A stretch of 64,000 nt of DNA from Megalonaias nervosa (GCA_016617855.1 JAECUM010012882.1:1-64000); one strand, 5' to 3'; counted from the first letter of the stretch, positions 22,195 through 34,515 are shown. The notes: generated by a model from the letters alone, not told the origin. Translations and numbers: made by a program.

Positions 22195-23180
22195 ACCTTG
22201 TGGTAAACTCAAGGCATAGTCAAGACAAACCTTGTGGAAAACATCAGAGATAGTGAAGATACACCTTGTGGAAAACATCAGGCATAGTCAAGACAAACCT
22301 TGTGGAAAACATCAGACATAGTCAAGACAAACCTTGTGGAAAACATCAGACATAGTCAAGAGAAACCTTGTGGAAAACATCAGGTATAGTCAAGACAAAA
22401 CCTTGTGGAAAACATCAGGCATAGTCAAGACAAACCCTGGTGGAAAACATAAAGAAAAGTCAAGACAAACCTTGTGGATAACATCAGGCATAGTCCAGTC
22501 AAACCTTGTGGAAAACATCAGACATAGTCAAGACAAACCTTGTGGAAAACATCAGGCATAGCCAGGACAAACCTTGTGGAAAACATCAGGCATAGTGAAG
22601 AGAGACCTTATGGAAAACATCAGAGATAGTGAAGATACACCTTGTGGAAAACATCAGACATAGTCAAGACAAACCTTGTGGAAAACATCAGACATAGTCA
22701 AGACAAACCTTGTGGAAAACATCAGGCATAGCCAGGACAAACCTTGTGGAAAACATCAGGCATAGTGAAGACAGACCTTATGGAAAACATCAGGCATAGT
22801 GAAGACAGACCTTTTGGAAAACATCAGGCATCCAAGATAAACCTTGTGGAAAACATCAGGCATAGTCAAGACAAACGTTGTGGAAAACATCAGGCATAGT
22901 CAAGACAAACGTTGTGGAAAACATCAGGCATAGTGAAGACAGACCTTTTGGAAAACATCAGGCATCCAAGATAAACCTTGTGGAAAACATCAGGCATAGT
23001 CAAGACAAACCTTGTGGAAAACATCAGGCATAGTGAAGAGAGACCTTATGGAAAACATCAGAGATAGTGAAGATACACCTTGTGGAAAACATCAGACATA
23101 GTCAAGACAAACCTTGTGGAAAACATCAGACATAGTCAAAATAGACCTTGTGGAAAACATCAGGCATAGTCAAGACAATT
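22195..23180. repeat. 34-bp tandem array, about 29 copies
   Basis: Unit is caagacaaaccttgtggaaa followed by acatcaggcatagt. Variants (agagagacctta, ccaggacaaacc, atccaagataaacc) recur in blocks, indicating multi-unit duplications inside the array. Confidence 0.95.
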
Positions 23181-23189
23181 AGGGTATCA

Positions 23190-23445
23190 GATAAGTGATC
23201 AGACCTGGAAAAAATAATCTCAAATTTAGAAACATGTGGACCAAAGATACAAACTTTATTGCCTTTCAGTTTAAATTCATGCACAGAATTATTGTAATAA
23301 ATCAGTTTTTGAAATCATTTTATTTCATTGATGATAATTTTATTTCATTGATGATGAAACCCACGACTTTCTGTAAACAAGAAGTTGAAATTGTTGAACA
23401 CCTACTTTATGGTCGTCCAGTGATTGAAGAGTTTTGAAATCCTGG
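23190..23445 (+). pseudogene. Second LINE relic: ORF2 C-terminal zinc-binding region
   Basis: The frame reads FQFKFMHRIIVINQFLK, then FIDDNF, then FCKQEVEIVEHLLYGRPVIEEF. This resembles the zf-RVT region at the end of some LINE ORF2 proteins (FxxRxLHrI-x-tNxfL ... C-x2-C ... E-x-IEHLf-x-C-x6-fW). The usual Cys pair and final Cys are partly lost. RT motifs are not found upstream, where the 34-bp array lies. Probably a different LINE from the one in intron 1. Confidence 0.55.
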
Positions 23446-23776
23446 ACTAAGAACAATATACCAAATATTATGATTTCAAAAATGTTGTACTCTTTGGAAA
23501 TTATTTTTTTATTTTTATTGCAAAAGGTCTAATTTATAAGTCTACTTTAAAAACATTCTACAAAAGAATTGTGTTATACTACATAAAACTGGAAAGGTAC
23601 GGTATTGAGCAAAGCTATATAATGAAACATGTAACCTTTCCTTGAACTTCAACAGTTTGTAGAATACTACAAACAAACATTATATCTTCTATTGAGGACT
23701 TTTATATAATACTTTAACATTTGAGTTGTACCCTATTTTGTTGATATTTTTCTTTGTCTCTGAGAGTGTCTGTTTT

Positions 23777-23779
<3 letters not shown>
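23446..23779. other. Intron 4, unassigned
   Basis: AT-rich sequence; no feature recognised. Confidence 0.5.

Positions 23780-23818
<39 letters not shown>
23780..23818. repeat. (GA)n microsatellite
   Basis: About 19 GA units. Confidence 0.98.
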
Positions 23819-23821
<3 letters not shown>

Positions 23822-23949
23822 ATATAGACTAAGAGTCAGGGGTCAAAATTTGCAGGACAGTGGCCCAAAGACTTGCAGGAAATCTGGCATTCTGTACACA
23901 AGGTGCAACACTGCCACACCCAGTTTTTATCATCATTACTGTCTCCTTT

Positions 23950-24150
23950 GCATAAGCATTTTTGGATGCCTCTGCTGCATTTCAGTGGAGGTGTGTTTTG
24001 ATGCCTTGATTCAATTCACATACAAGTGTGTTTGGATGCCTGTGCACCATCTGCATAGAAGCACATTTTGATACCTTAATCCAATTCACATACAAGTGCA
24101 TTTGGATGCCTGTGCACCATCTGCACAGAAGAATGTTTTGATGCCTACAG
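23950..24150. repeat. 70-bp tandem repeat, about 2.8 copies
   Basis: Units share ttttgatgccttgattcaat, tcacatacaagtg and tttggatgcctgtgcaccat; the start motif lies at 23996, 24066 and 24136. Confidence 0.85.
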
Positions 24151-24765
24151 TAAACATCAGTTTTGCTGCTGTTCATATCACTACCTCTAGGAATACCCTT
24201 TTTTAAAAACCTTTAGGCATTGAAGAAAATGACAATCATGTAGTTGCTATTTAAGATAAAGTCATAATCTGCTGTTTAAAATTGGTAACTGGATCAGATT
24301 CATCATTATCTGGAATGTAGGTCATAGACTTCAGTCAGTACTTTCTATGGTTTGGATGATTCTGTAAAGATGTCACAAGTCAGACTATGATATCGATTTA
24401 TTTAACAGTGATTTTGATAATTTATCAGATTTGGAAGATTTAGTGATACAAATGTAGACAATGAAATAGTAGATTTAGAGGTTGAGAAAATTTACAGTTG
24501 GTCATGCAACGTTATTAATGTGACAGCAAATAAATTTTCTCCCAATTCATAAAGCATATGAACGATTCTTCAGTGAAAATAAGTATACAGCACTAAAGAT
24601 GAGATTTTACTGTTAAAAACTTTCTATTGATAACGAATATACACAAAAAGAGTAAAACAATTCATATATTTCAGTTGAACTTGACATAACTACACTGCTA
24701 TAAATTTTACAGGCAGACCTATTGCAAAGAATGATTGGGTAATGTGTTGCTTTTTTTTGTAGCAC
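24151..24765. other. Intron 4, unassigned
   Basis: AT-rich. A few short open stretches near 24380-24600 do not match anything I know. Confidence 0.45.
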
Positions 24766-25440
24766 ACATCACTCCAGGGTTTTGGTACATGTATAGCTAC
24801 AGCCTACACAGCACTCCATGGTTGTGGTACATGTGTAGCTACAGCCTACATGGCACTCCATGGCTTTGGGACATGTATGGCTACAGCCTACACATCTATC
24901 CATGGTTTTGATGCATGTATAGCTACAGCCTACACAGCACTCCATGGTTTTGGTGCATGTATAGCTAAAGCCTACAGCACTCCATGGTTTTGGTGCATGT
25001 ATAGCTAAAGCCTACACAGCACTCCATGGTTTTGGTGCATGTATAGCTACAGCCTACACATCAGTCCATGGTTTTGATGCATGTATAGCTACAGCATACA
25101 CAGCACTCCATGGTTTTGGTGCATGTATAGCTACAGCCTACACAACACTCCATGGTTTTGGTGCATGTGTAGCTAAAGCCTACACAGCACTCCATGGTTG
25201 TGGTGCATGTATAGCTACAGCCTACACATCACTCCATGGTTGTGGTACATGTGTAGCTACAGCCTACAGCACTCCATGGTTGTGGTGCATGCATAGCTAC
25301 AGCATACACAGCACTCCATGGTTTTGGTGCATGTATAGCTACAGCCTACACAACACTCCATGGTTGTGGTGCATGTGTAGCTACAGCCTACATGGCATTC
25401 CATGGTTTTGGTACATGTATAGCTACAGTCTACACAGCAG
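24766..25440. repeat. 42-bp tandem array, about 16 copies
   Basis: Unit is cactccatggttttggtgca followed by tgtatagctacagcctacacag. The period is a multiple of three, so open frames run through it: on the minus strand 25257-25499 gives a Cys-rich 14-residue repeat. No start context, splice evidence or known domain supports translation. Confidence 0.95.
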
Positions 25441-25586
25441 TAGGTTATATGAATTGAAGGGTTAGATTTTACTTGAAGAGTCTGTGATTGAGAGGTCAAA
25501 GGTCATGGTTTTTATATGTGAAATTTTATGCTTGATTTTTCATAGCAACCAGAGTAGTTACTTGGACCTACTTTCATTGTGATGCC

Positions 25587-25588
<2 letters not shown>

Positions 25589-25638
<50 letters not shown>

Positions 25639-25660
25639 GACACACACACACACACACAGA
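25589..25660. repeat. (CA)n microsatellite
   Basis: CA repeat interrupted once by a cagacaga step. Confidence 0.98.
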
Positions 25661-25784
25661 GGGGATAGAGTTGAGATTTTGATTTGATTTATGCTTAGCA
25701 ATATTATGTCCAGTCATTTCAGGTTAGTGTCATTTTGGAGGTAAAATTAATTATACATTGTTACATTTGTAGTAACTGTTGTCA

Positions 25785-25925
25785 GTTGAGGGGGATCAGC
25801 CATTGTAGCTTGAGGGGTATCAGTCATTGTAGTTTGAGGGGCTTCAGCCATTGTTGGTTGATGGGGTTCAGCTAAATTTGGTTGAGGGGGATCCGCCATC
25901 GTCCACTGAGGTTGATCAGCCATCC
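25785..25925. repeat. 24-bp degenerate tandem repeat
   Basis: About five to six copies of ttgaggggtatcagtcattg plus tagt, spaced 24 bp. Confidence 0.8.
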
Positions 25926-25981
25926 TTCTGGTGGCTATGCTGTTAGTTGATTGTATTCAGCCTAAAGACGACAGTGGTAGT

Positions 25982-27018
25982 TTAAGCTGTCAGTGGGTAC
26001 TTGGGTACCTGACAGTTGATAATTTCCTGGGTAATAAAATGAGCAACTGGGTACATGTTAAAAATAGAAAAAACATCTTTCCAAGTTCAGATCAGAGACA
26101 GCAGCAAGTGAGACACAAAAAAATGATTACAGTTTGAGGCGTATGTCATATGACTATTGGATGCTGCGCATTTATCCATCATCAGACCTCTGTCTAATTT
26201 CTTTATTTTCTATTTATTGTAACTGTACATGAAACAGTTTCAAGAAAACTGACGAGTTTTTTAATGTGAAACCACGTGTTGCAGATTCATTATATTTTGA
26301 TACACCCATATGTAGCGAACCAGTCTAAATTTAAAAAGCAATGGCACCAGATATTAAGAGAAACAGACTTTATCAATGTGACTCTTGGATGTTATATGAC
26401 TGAAACATGGTAGTGGAGAGGGATTTTGTTAAACTTAAAAATATGTTGCATCAGGAAAAGGGCAAATGAATAGCACTTTACAAATTTTGAAAGAAGAATT
26501 TGACAGTAATGTAATAGAGCATTCATCATTTGGGGACTTCATGACCATTCAGTGAAAGTTAAACATGTAGACAAGTTCAAGTGAGTATAGACTAGTTAAA
26601 GTGATCCCCCTCAACTGACAATGTTATTTTGTTTTTGTTACGCGTAAATAGTTTATCAGTTTGTTTTGTGTCTGTACTCTTCTAACAACTACTAATCCAC
26701 ATGGATTTAGCCAATTTGTGACAAGAACTTTAACTGCAGATCCAGGTAAGTAGCAAAAATAAATGTATGTTTTTAATACAGTTTTCTGTAATTATGACAT
26801 GTAATATATAGATTGCTCATTTTATGCTCAGAGTACACTTATTTGCCACTTATATTAGTAATAATTACACTTACATTCTCTCTTGGGGGTTGGCATGTAT
26901 GAATCTACAACAAAACAGTTCAGGTTCACATTTAATACATTTTCCCTTTTACTCAGATAACCAATTGTTAGGATTAACAAGTATGCTGTAGAAGTTTTCT
27001 AAAATTTTGACAGCTTTA
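25982..27018 (+). mobile_element. 1.04-kb TIR element with 8-bp TSD, copy L
   Basis: Ends ttaagctgtcag (left) and taaagctgtca (reverse complement of right) are inverted. Flanks gtggtagt (25974-25981) and ctggtagt (27019-27026) form an 8-bp target duplication with one mismatch. End-to-end similarity to 31509-32550 in reverse orientation. An 8-bp duplication is usual for hAT and P superfamilies. A short coding relic near 26410-26465 (VVERDFVKLKNML) has weak resemblance to the hAT C-terminal region. Superfamily not established. Confidence 0.75.
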
Positions 27019-27378
27019 CTGGTAGTAATGATTCTAAATTTTGACAGCTTTGGTGCTAGTAATGATTCTAAATTTCGACAGCTTTAGTGGTTGTAACGAT
27101 TCTAAAATTTGACAGCTTTAGTGGTAGTAATGATTCTAAAATTTGAGAGCTTTAGTGGTAGTAATGATTCTAAATTTTGACAGCTTTGGTGGTAGTAATG
27201 ATTCTAAATTTTGACAGCTTTAGTGGTTGTAACGATTCTAAAATTTGACAGCTTTAGTGGTAGTAATGATTCTAAAATTTGAGAGCTTTAGTGGTAGTAA
27301 TGATTCTAAATTTTGACAGCTTTGGTGGTAGTAATGATTCTGAATTTTGACAGCTTTAGTGGTTGTAATGATTCTTAA
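26994..27378. repeat. 34-bp array derived from a transposon end plus target
   Basis: About 11 copies of taaattttgacagctttagt plus ggtagtaatgattc. The first unit is the last part of element 25982-27018 followed by its target duplication and flank, so the array seems to have grown from that junction. Confidence 0.85.
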
Positions 27379-27439
27379 CAATATTGCACATGATAATTGG
27401 TAGCTTTATCTATCCTGTTGAAAATCTTATTCAAGGACG

Positions 27440-27610
27440 TACTAAGTTTAGTTTTAGCTGTTCTGGTCATAAACCAGAAGAGCTTATGGGATGGCTTGGC
27501 TGTTGTCCATCGTTCACCAATGTCTGTCCGTTAGCGCAACTTTGTTATTGCTTTTCCTTCTAAACTACTTGGAGGATTGCCATGAAACTTAACACACACA
27601 TTTATCCAAA
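27440..27610. repeat. Dispersed repeat, family E
   Basis: Contains ctgttctggtcataaaccag and aagag, a gtccgttagc-like block and ccatgaaacttaacaca. Diverged copies of the same blocks lie at 60015-60200. Confidence 0.6.
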
Positions 27611-28434
27611 TATGGCCAACACATTGGCCATATTGAGAATCTTGTTATTGTTGCTAAACGACAATCAACAAGATCTCTGAAGAATTTCATCGACAGCAAA
27701 ATCTGTGACTTACATTTATTATGAGGAGATCTGAACTTTAATGGGATGACCTTATTTTCTCAATAGAGCTTTGATTCGATGACCTTGAGGTTTTGATTAT
27801 AGACAAGGTTTTGATGAAACTTGCTATACATTATTGTATTTACAAGATCAGGGACAAGATTAATGTAATGCAAACTCTGCACATATTATTTTGGTTGATC
27901 TGGATTCTGATTGGCTGACCTAAGTACCGGTATGTGCTGGAGGCATTGTTTAGGAACATATTTTGATGAAATATACTGTGTAGATATTATATGAATAAGG
28001 TCTTGAGATGAGTTTGATAACCAATGAAATCAGCTTATATTAAGGAAGTAAACTTGGCTTTGATTGGTTGACCTTAATACTTTTGATAAAGTAGAGGCTT
28101 TCTTATGAATAGATGTTGATATGACTTGCTTTTTAGATTTATATCCACAATCTTGTATGGGTTTAGTGGCCAGTAAAATCCACATACATTAATGAGGTTA
28201 TCTGGGCTCTGATTACAGCTGTTCTTACAATACAAGTTACTGTATAATGTAGGCTTGCATATAATGCATGGCAGTATAATGTCTTATGTTTTATAATGAG
28301 GAACAAAATTTTTTAAAGTAATTACCTTGAAGATGGTCCCCAAATTTTCTCTCATCATGCTTGTAGAAGTTTGTTTACCCCATGAAATTATGCTTTTCCC
28401 AGTTAAGTCACCCAAGAGCAACTTCTAATATACA
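27611..28434. repeat. Dispersed repeat, family F (diverged)
   Basis: gattctgattggctgacct, tttgatgaaatatactg and aagatcagggacaaga blocks resemble 15540-16090. Edges unclear. Confidence 0.45.
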
Positions 28435-29316
28435 GTAGTACAGGTGGTAGATTTACATCTGTGTCAATACATTTTAATGTTTGGAAGGTGTGGTAGTACA
28501 GTTAGTGGAGTTGCCTCTGTCCATTCATCACTGGGTTTTGGAAGGTGGAAGGTTGGGTAGTACAGTTGGCAGAGTTACATGTGTATCCATACATCCTTGT
28601 GTATGGAATGTATGGTAGTACATTTGGTAGTTACATCGGTGTCCATACATCTTAATGTTTGGAAGGTGTGGTAGTACAGATGGTGGAGTTGCCTTGGGCC
28701 ATTCATCCCTAGGTTTTGGAAGGTGGGGTAGTACAGTTGGTAGAGTTACATCTGTGTCCATACATCCTTAGTTTTGGAAGGTGGGGTAGTACAGTTGGTA
28801 GAGTTACATCTGTGTCCATCCATGCCTGTGTTTGGAAGGTGTAGAAGTACAGTTGTTTGAGGTACATCTGTGTCAATACATTCCAATTTTTGAAGGTGTG
28901 GTAGTACAGTTGTTGGAGTTATATCTGTGTCCATTCATCTCTGTGTTTGGAAGGTGTGCTAGTACAGTTGGTCGAGTTACACCTAAGTCCATACATTGCT
29001 AGTACAGCTGGTAGAGTTACATCTGTGTCCATACATCTCTGTGTATGGAAGGTGTGGTAGTACAGTTGGTAGAGTTAAATTTGTGTCCATACATCCTTGT
29101 GTTTGGAAGGTGTGGTAGTACAGTTGGTAGTTACATCTGTGTCCATACATCACTACCATAGTACAGTGGGTTGAATTGCATCTTATTAAATACATTCCTG
29201 TGTTTGGACAGTGTGGTAGTACAGTTGGTAGAGTTACATTTGTGTCCACACATCACCATGCTAGAAAGTGTGGTAGCACAGTTGGTAGAGTTATACATCA
29301 TTGTGTTTGGGAGGTG
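28435..29316. repeat. About 58-bp tandem array, about 15 copies
   Basis: Unit built on ggaaggtgtggtagtacagt, tggtagagttacatctgtgt and ccatacatccctgtgttt. Units vary in length by small deletions. Minus-strand frames through it are repeat artefacts. Confidence 0.9.
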
Positions 29317-29465
29317 TCATTGTGCAGTTGGTAGAGCATTGACCTCACAATACAGGGATCACAGGTTCGATACCTGTCTAGGCCAACGAGTTGGCCGTCT
29401 CAACTTGCCTTTGGGAAACAAATGTGTTAAAAGTACTGTTAAGACCACCAAAACAATTAATTAAT
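29317..29465 (+). mobile_element. tRNA-derived SINE
   Basis: Begins with a tRNA-like head (gcagttggtagagcattgac) and a box B (ggttcgatacctg), followed by gttggccgtctcaacttgcc and a gtgttaaaagtactgttaag tail like that at 15253-15412. The head is fused to the end of the 58-bp array, whose units also contain cagttggtagag. Confidence 0.65.
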
Positions 29466-29529
29466 CTCAGTATTAACTTTGATTAACCTCAGTGTAAAGG
29501 TATTTTACTTGCCTAAATGGAAGGCAGGC

Positions 29530-31150
29530 TTTACAAAAAGGGGTCTCTAGTCTGTCAGTGATACATTTACATGCCAATAGCTATTACTGGTCTCTAGTCA
29601 GTGATAAATATACATGCCAATAGCTATTACTGGTCTCTAATCTGCCAATGATACATTTAAATGCCAATAGCTACTACTGGTACTGGTTTCTAGTCAGTGA
29701 TACATTTACATGCCAATAGTTATTACTGGTCTCTAGTCTGTCATTGATACATTTATATGCCAATAGCTATTACTGGTCTCTTGTCTGTCAGTGATACATT
29801 TACATGCCAATAGCTATTATTGGTCTCTAATCTGTCAAAGATGCATTTAAATGCCAATAGCTTTTACTGGTCTCTTGTCTATCAATGATGCATTTACATG
29901 CCAATAGTTATTACTGGCACTGGTCTCTAGTCAGTGATACATTTACATGCCAATAGCTATTACTGGTATCTAGTCTAGTCAGTGATACATTTACATACCA
30001 ATAGCTATTACTGGTCTTTAGCCTGTCAGTGATACATTTACATGCCAATAGCTATTACTGGTATCTAGTCTAGTCAGTGATACATTTACATACCAATAGC
30101 TATTACTGGTCTTTAGCCTGTCAGTGATACATTTACATGCCAATAGCTATTACTGGTCTCTAGTCTGTCAACAGTACATTTACACGCCAATAGCTATTAC
30201 TGGTCTCTAGTCTGTCAACAATACATTTACACGCCAATAGCTATTACTGGTCTCTAGTCTGTCAACAACACATTTACACACCAATAGCTATTTCTGGTCT
30301 CTAGTCTGTCAGTGATACATTTACACGCCAACAGCTATTACTGGTCTCTAGTCTGTCAACAATGCATTTACATGCTATTACTGGTCTCTAGTCTGTCAAC
30401 AATATATTTACACACCAATAGCTATTACTGGTCTCTAGTCTGTCAACAATACATTTACACGCCAATAGCTATTACTGGTCTCTAGTCAGGGATACATTTA
30501 CACACCAATAGCTATTACTGGTCTCTAGTCTGTCAACAATATATTTACACACCAATAGCTATTACTGGTCTCTAGTCTGTCAACAATACATTTACACACT
30601 AATAGCTATTACTGGTCTCTAGTCAGGGATACATTTACACACCAATAGCTATTACTGGTCTCTTGTCTGTCAACAATACATTTACATGCCAATAGCTATT
30701 ACTGGTTGCTAGTCTGTCAACAATACATTTACATGCCAAAAGCTATTACTGGTTGCTAGTCTGTCAGTGATACAATTACACGCCAATAGCTATTACTGGT
30801 CTCTAGTCTGTCAACAATACATTTACATGCCAAAAGCTATTACTGGTTGCTAGTCTGTCAACAATACATTTACATGCCAATAGCTATTACTGGTATCTAG
30901 TCTGTCAGTGATACAATTACACGCCAATAGCTATTACTGGTCTCTAGTCTGTCAACAATACATTTACATGCCAAAAGCTATTACTGGTTGCTAGTCTGTC
31001 AACAATACATTTACATGCCAAAAGCTATTACTGGTTGCTAGTCTGTCAACAATACATTTACATGCCAATAGCTATTACTGGTATCTAGTCTGTCAACAAT
31101 ACATTTACATGCCAATAGATATTACTGGTTGCTAGTCTGTCAATGATACA
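29530..31150. repeat. 47-bp tandem array, about 34 copies
   Basis: Unit is tggtctctagtctgtcaaca followed by atacatttacatgccaatag and ctattac. It is the longest array in the window. Unit variants (ggttgctag, cacgcc, aaaagc) recur in ordered groups, showing block duplication. Confidence 0.95.
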
Positions 31151-31508
31151 TGGTGTTTGCATGAAAACCCAAGTAGAATAACATTCTTACTCAGACCCAG
31201 ACATGTCAGTACCATGGCATATCAGACCATGGTGTTTGAATGAAGTCCAAGTAGAATGACATTGTTAGTCAGATCCAGACATGTCAGTACCATGGCATAT
31301 CAGACCATGGTGTTTGCATGATATCCCAAGTAGAACAACATTGTTATTCAGGCCCAGACATGTCAGTACCATGGCATATCAGACCATGTTGTTTGAATAA
31401 AGTCCCAAGTAATATGACATTGTTATTCAGACCCAGATATGTCAGCACAATGGTGGATCATAACTCCATTGTGTTTGCATGAAATTCCAAATAGAAGGAT
31501 ATTGTTAC
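31151..31508. repeat. 79-bp tandem array, left part
   Basis: About four copies of cagaccatggtgtttgcatg, aaatcccaagtagaatgaga, ttgttactgagacac and catgtcggaaccatggcata. Split from its right part by the element at 31509-32550. Confidence 0.9.
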
Positions 31509-32550
31509 TAACGCTGTCAGAATTTTAGGAAAAGTCAGCAGGGTACCCATCAATCCTAATGATCGGTTACCTGCCGGTACCCGATCAATGGAAAATTATA
31601 TTAAATGTGAACCCGAAAGTTCATACATGCCAACCTCCTAAGAGGTATAAACATAATTATTACTAACATAAGTGGCAAAAATGATCAGTCTGAGCATAAA
31701 AAGTGTAATCTATATATAACATGCCATAATTACTGAAAACTGTATGAAAAATGTTCATTTAATTTTTGCTATTTACCTGGATCTGCAGTTAATTAAAATT
31801 CTTGTCACAAATCAGCTAATCCCATTGTGGATTAGTATGAGAATGCATATACAAAACAGAATGATAAATTATTTATACACAACATTCACCTTAACTAGTC
31901 TACATGTTTAGCCTATGTTGAGGTCATAAAGTCAAGTCAACAAATTCTGAATTCTATGTTACATCACTGTTGAATTATTCCTCTTTCAAAATTTGTAAAG
32001 CATTATTTTGTCCTTTTCCTGATACAGCAGATTCTTCAGTTTAACAAAATTCCTCTCCACTAACATTTTTCAGTTATATAACATCCATGAGTCACATCGA
32101 TAAAGCCTGTTTCACTTTAATATTTGGCACCAATTTTTCTTTCAATATAGACTGGTGCGCTACTTAAGTGTGTATCAAATTATAATGAATCTGTGACACA
32201 TTGTCTCAAAAGAAGACTAGTTTTTCTTGGAAACATATCATGTACATTTACTATAAATACAAAAATGAGGAAAATGTTCAGTATACTTAGCCAAATGCTC
32301 ACACACGTCAAAAATATAAGATCAGTAGACAGATGTCTACAGTGGACAAATGTGCAGCAGCCAATAGTCACACAACATGAGCTTTGAACTGTACTCTTTA
32401 TTCTTTGTTTCGTTCACTTCTGTTGCCAGATATAGTCTTTGATCTGAATTTTTTTTTATTTTTACATGAACTAAATGGGTACCCTATAGTTAATTTTATT
32501 ACCAGGTCATTATGAATGGGTGAGTACCTGGGTACTCATTGACAGCTTTA
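31509..32550 (-). mobile_element. 1.04-kb TIR element with 8-bp TSD, copy R
   Basis: Inverted copy of 25982-27018. Terminal taacgctgtca and (other end) taaagctgtca; a perfect attgttac duplication at 31501-31508 and 32551-32558. It sits inside one unit of the 79-bp array, so it inserted after the array formed. A short relic on the minus strand (VERNFVKLKNLLYQEKDK) matches copy L. No intact transposase. Confidence 0.85.
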
Positions 32551-32558
32551 ATTGTTAC

Positions 32559-33360
32559 TCAGAACCAGATGTGGTGGTACCATGGCATATCAGACCGTGG
32601 TGTTTGCATGAAATCCCAAGGAGAATGAGATCTTTACTGAGACACAGACATGTTGGAACCATGGCATATCAGACCATGGTGTTTGCGTGAAATCCCAAGT
32701 AGAATGAGATTGTTACTGAGATGCGGATATGTCAGAACCATGGCATATCAGACTATAGTATTTGCATGAAATCCCAAGAGAATGAGATCTTTACTGAGAC
32801 ACAGACATGTTGGAACCATGGCATATCAGCCTATAGTATTTGCATGAAATCCCAAGTAGAATGAGATTGTTACTGAGACGCGGACATGTCGGAACCATGG
32901 CATATCAGACCATGGTATTTGCATGAAATCCCAAGTAGAATGAGATTGTTACTGAGATGTGGATATGTAGGAACCATGGCATATCAGACTATAGTATTTG
33001 CATGAAATCCCAAGTAGAATGAGATTGTTACTGAGACATGGACATGTCGGAAACATGGCATATCAGACCATGTTATTTGCATGAAATCCCAAATAGAATG
33101 AGAATGTTACTGAGACACGGACATGTCGGAACCATGGCATATCAGACTATAGTATTTGCATGAAATCCCAAGAGAATGAGATTGTTACTGAGACACGGAC
33201 ATGTCGGAACCATGGCATATCAGACCATGTTATTTGCATGAAATCCCAAATAGAATGAGATTGTTACTGAGACACGGACATGTTGGAACCATGGCATATC
33301 AGACTATAGTATTTGCATGAAATCCCAAGAGAATGAGATTGTTATTCAGAGCCAGACATA
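32559..33360. repeat. 79-bp tandem array, right part
   Basis: About ten copies of the unit described at 31151, continuing the interrupted unit directly after the target duplication. Some units lack three bases in ccaagtagaatg. Confidence 0.92.
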
Positions 33361-33924
33361 GTTTTGGATCATTGTTCTTTTGCTTGAATTTGATACTGTA
33401 GATGGTTTCTTGTAGGTACTCTGGTATATTCAGTTTCTTTTTGTACATATGGAAGGTGCAGATCTTAAATTGGTTGATTAAGTAGTCCATATATCAAGCA
33501 GTCAATATACACATTCTGAAACAAACCATTGTAATGATCCTCGCATGAGGAGAGATACATGATGAAATGACACATATCAAGATTCTTAATTTATTATTGA
33601 ATATGTGTTTCTAAAAGATAATGGAATTTAGAATTTTAATACTGAACACGTTAAAATGAAAAGTAATTACTGTTATCTTTCAAATAATGCACATTATTAT
33701 ACTTGTCTTAAGAGGGTCTCAAGGTAGAATAGTCCTTGATTAAATGAGCCACCCTCTGTAAATAATGTATTACTAGTTGCAGTTTAACAAACTTAATAAA
33801 AAAAACATATTCAAAATACTGTAAGGTATGCATTTGAACTAAATATCTTACACTTTTCTTTTACATGTAAAATACTTTGCTGAAACATGTTCAGCAGATA
33901 GGTATAGATTTTATGGATTGTTGT
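33361..33924. other. Intron 4, unassigned
   Basis: AT-rich, no feature recognised. Confidence 0.5.
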
Positions 33925-34515
33925 TATACATACAAGCATGCATTGCCATCATACCCTGTTGATATACATACATGCATGAATTGCCATTGTACCCTGTTGA
34001 TATACATACATGCATGAATTGCCATTGTACCCTGTTGATATGCATACATGCATTGCCATTGTACCCTGTTGATATACATACATGTATATATTGCCTGTTG
34101 ATATACATACATGTATACATTGACATGATACCCTGTTGATATACATACATGCATGCATTGCCATTGTACCCAGTTGATATACATACATGCATGCATTGCC
34201 ATTGTACCCTGTTGATATACATACATGCATGCATTGCCATCATACCCTGTTGATATACATACATGTATATATTGCAATCATACCTTGTTAATACACATAC
34301 ATGCATGCATTGCCATCATACCCTGTTGCTATACATACATGCATGCATTGCCATTGTACCCTGTTGCTATACATACATGCATGCATTGCCATCATACCCT
34401 GTTGCTATACATCCATTCATGCATTGCCATTGTACCCTGTTGCTATACATCCATTCATGCATTGCCATTGTACCCTGTTGTTATACATACATGCATGCAT
34501 TGCCATTGTACCATG
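33925..34515. repeat. 38-bp tandem array, about 15 copies
   Basis: Unit is ttgatatacatacatgcatg followed by cattgccattgtaccctg. Open frames across it on both strands encode only the repeat. Confidence 0.95.

Noticed and set aside
22334..22561. 75-codon open frame
   Set aside because: It lies entirely in the 34-bp array.
22195..23180. CRISPR-like regular repeats
   Set aside because: Units are contiguous with no unique spacers of constant length, the DNA is animal nuclear, and no cas genes are present. It is a minisatellite. The same applies to the arrays at 24766, 29530, 33925, 46095 and 47345.
29330..29390. Functional tRNA gene
   Set aside because: Box A and box B are present, but the acceptor stem cannot be formed convincingly and a SINE body and tail follow.
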